From positions 1 through 12,408 of the forward strand of contig JAGQHH010000114.1 of NCBI GenBank assembly GCA_020431945.1: DNA of 12,408 bases, read 5' to 3'. How positions within the stretch are numbered: the first letter of the stretch is position 1; the number at the start of each line of letters is the position of its first letter. Below are positions 12,246 through 12,408 of this stretch, in pieces. This stretch comes from Cyanobacteria bacterium HKST-UBA02. Its GTDB lineage: Bacteria > Cyanobacteriota > Vampirovibrionia > Obscuribacterales > Obscuribacteraceae. The notes below the pieces were generated by a model. The model was not told where the DNA came from, did not search any database, and was given only the letters and a program-made list of their open reading frames with translations. The position numbers and the translations under genes are program-made.

Positions 12246-12408
12246 TCAGTTGCCGGAGTCGTCCTTCTTGGGAGCTGTCATCTTCTCCCAGGCTTCGATC
12301 TTGTCCTTGTGCAGCTTGTCGGCGGTCGCCTTGCGGGCTTCCTGCAGAGCCACTGCATCGAGGGCGGCTTTCTTGGCCGCATCGAGCTGGGTGTCCTTGT
12401 TCGGGTCG
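12246..12408 (-). CDS. C-terminal end of an Ala/Lys-rich helical protein (cut by window edge)
   Basis: The last 53 codons and stop of a gene that begins beyond the window. The visible part is very rich in Ala, Lys and Asp (LDAAKKAALDAVALQEARK, then ADKLHKDKIEAWEKM, ending APKKDDSGN) and has no hydrophobic stretch, so it is a soluble, probably helical or coiled-coil tail. The frame shows the same G/C-ending codons as the protease gene behind it. It lies 93 bases upstream of that gene on the same strand with a strong hairpin between. Too little is present to name a family. Confidence 0.65.
   Translation of the reverse strand, partial: DPNKDTQLDAAKKAALDAVALQEARKATADKLHKDKIEAWEKMTAPKKDDSGN

Overview
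This window looks like a chromosomal segment of a diderm (Gram-negative-type) bacterium of moderate to fairly high G+C. An MCE/Mla lipid-transport operon, Sec signal peptides on periplasmic-type proteins and a C-terminal processing protease all imply an outer membrane and periplasm. The mixture with an S53 (kumamolisin-type) peptidase and many unrecognised small proteins would suit a little-studied phylum such as a non-photosynthetic cyanobacterial relative, but taxonomy cannot be fixed from the sequence alone. I saw no tRNA, rRNA, CRISPR array or insertion sequence.

Layout. Positions 1-1923 (minus strand) hold mlaE-mlaF-mlaD, the last cut by the window edge: permease, ATPase and membrane-anchored MCE substrate-binding protein of a lipid ABC transporter. 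From 2115 to 3813 come a plus-strand membrane/coiled-coil protein of unknown function, a minus-strand Spy/CpxP-like periplasmic protein, and a plus-strand 71-residue membrane protein whose start codon lies where transcription should begin (leaderless). A 28-bp sequence overlapping that promoter recurs at the end of the upstream plus-strand gene. Positions 3944-5554 encode a complete S53 serine-carboxyl peptidase followed by a terminator.

Positions 5979-8122 hold five small minus-strand genes, each with a Shine-Dalgarno sequence: an 81-residue membrane protein, a 170-residue unknown ending in Gly-Phe-Gly-Cys, a 92-residue protein with seven cysteines, a thioredoxin-like protein and a 136-residue unknown. 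Upstream on the same strand (8349-9851) is a MocR-type regulator (GntR helix-turn-helix plus aminotransferase fold) whose cofactor-site residues are substituted, including the PLP-binding lysine (Asn here). This block is the best candidate for an undescribed system: a regulator with a disabled aminotransferase-like sensor beside small genes that include a redox protein and cysteine-containing partners. That they work together is inference.

Positions 9957-12408 are minus strand: a 102-residue ParB/Srx-fold protein with a strong terminator behind it and, in front, a leader containing a six-codon reading frame and alternative hairpins; a membrane-anchored S41 C-terminal processing protease with an intact Ser-Lys dyad; and the 3' end of an Ala/Lys-rich protein cut by the window edge. 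Nearly all the genes are on the minus strand; only the two unknown membrane proteins are on the plus strand.
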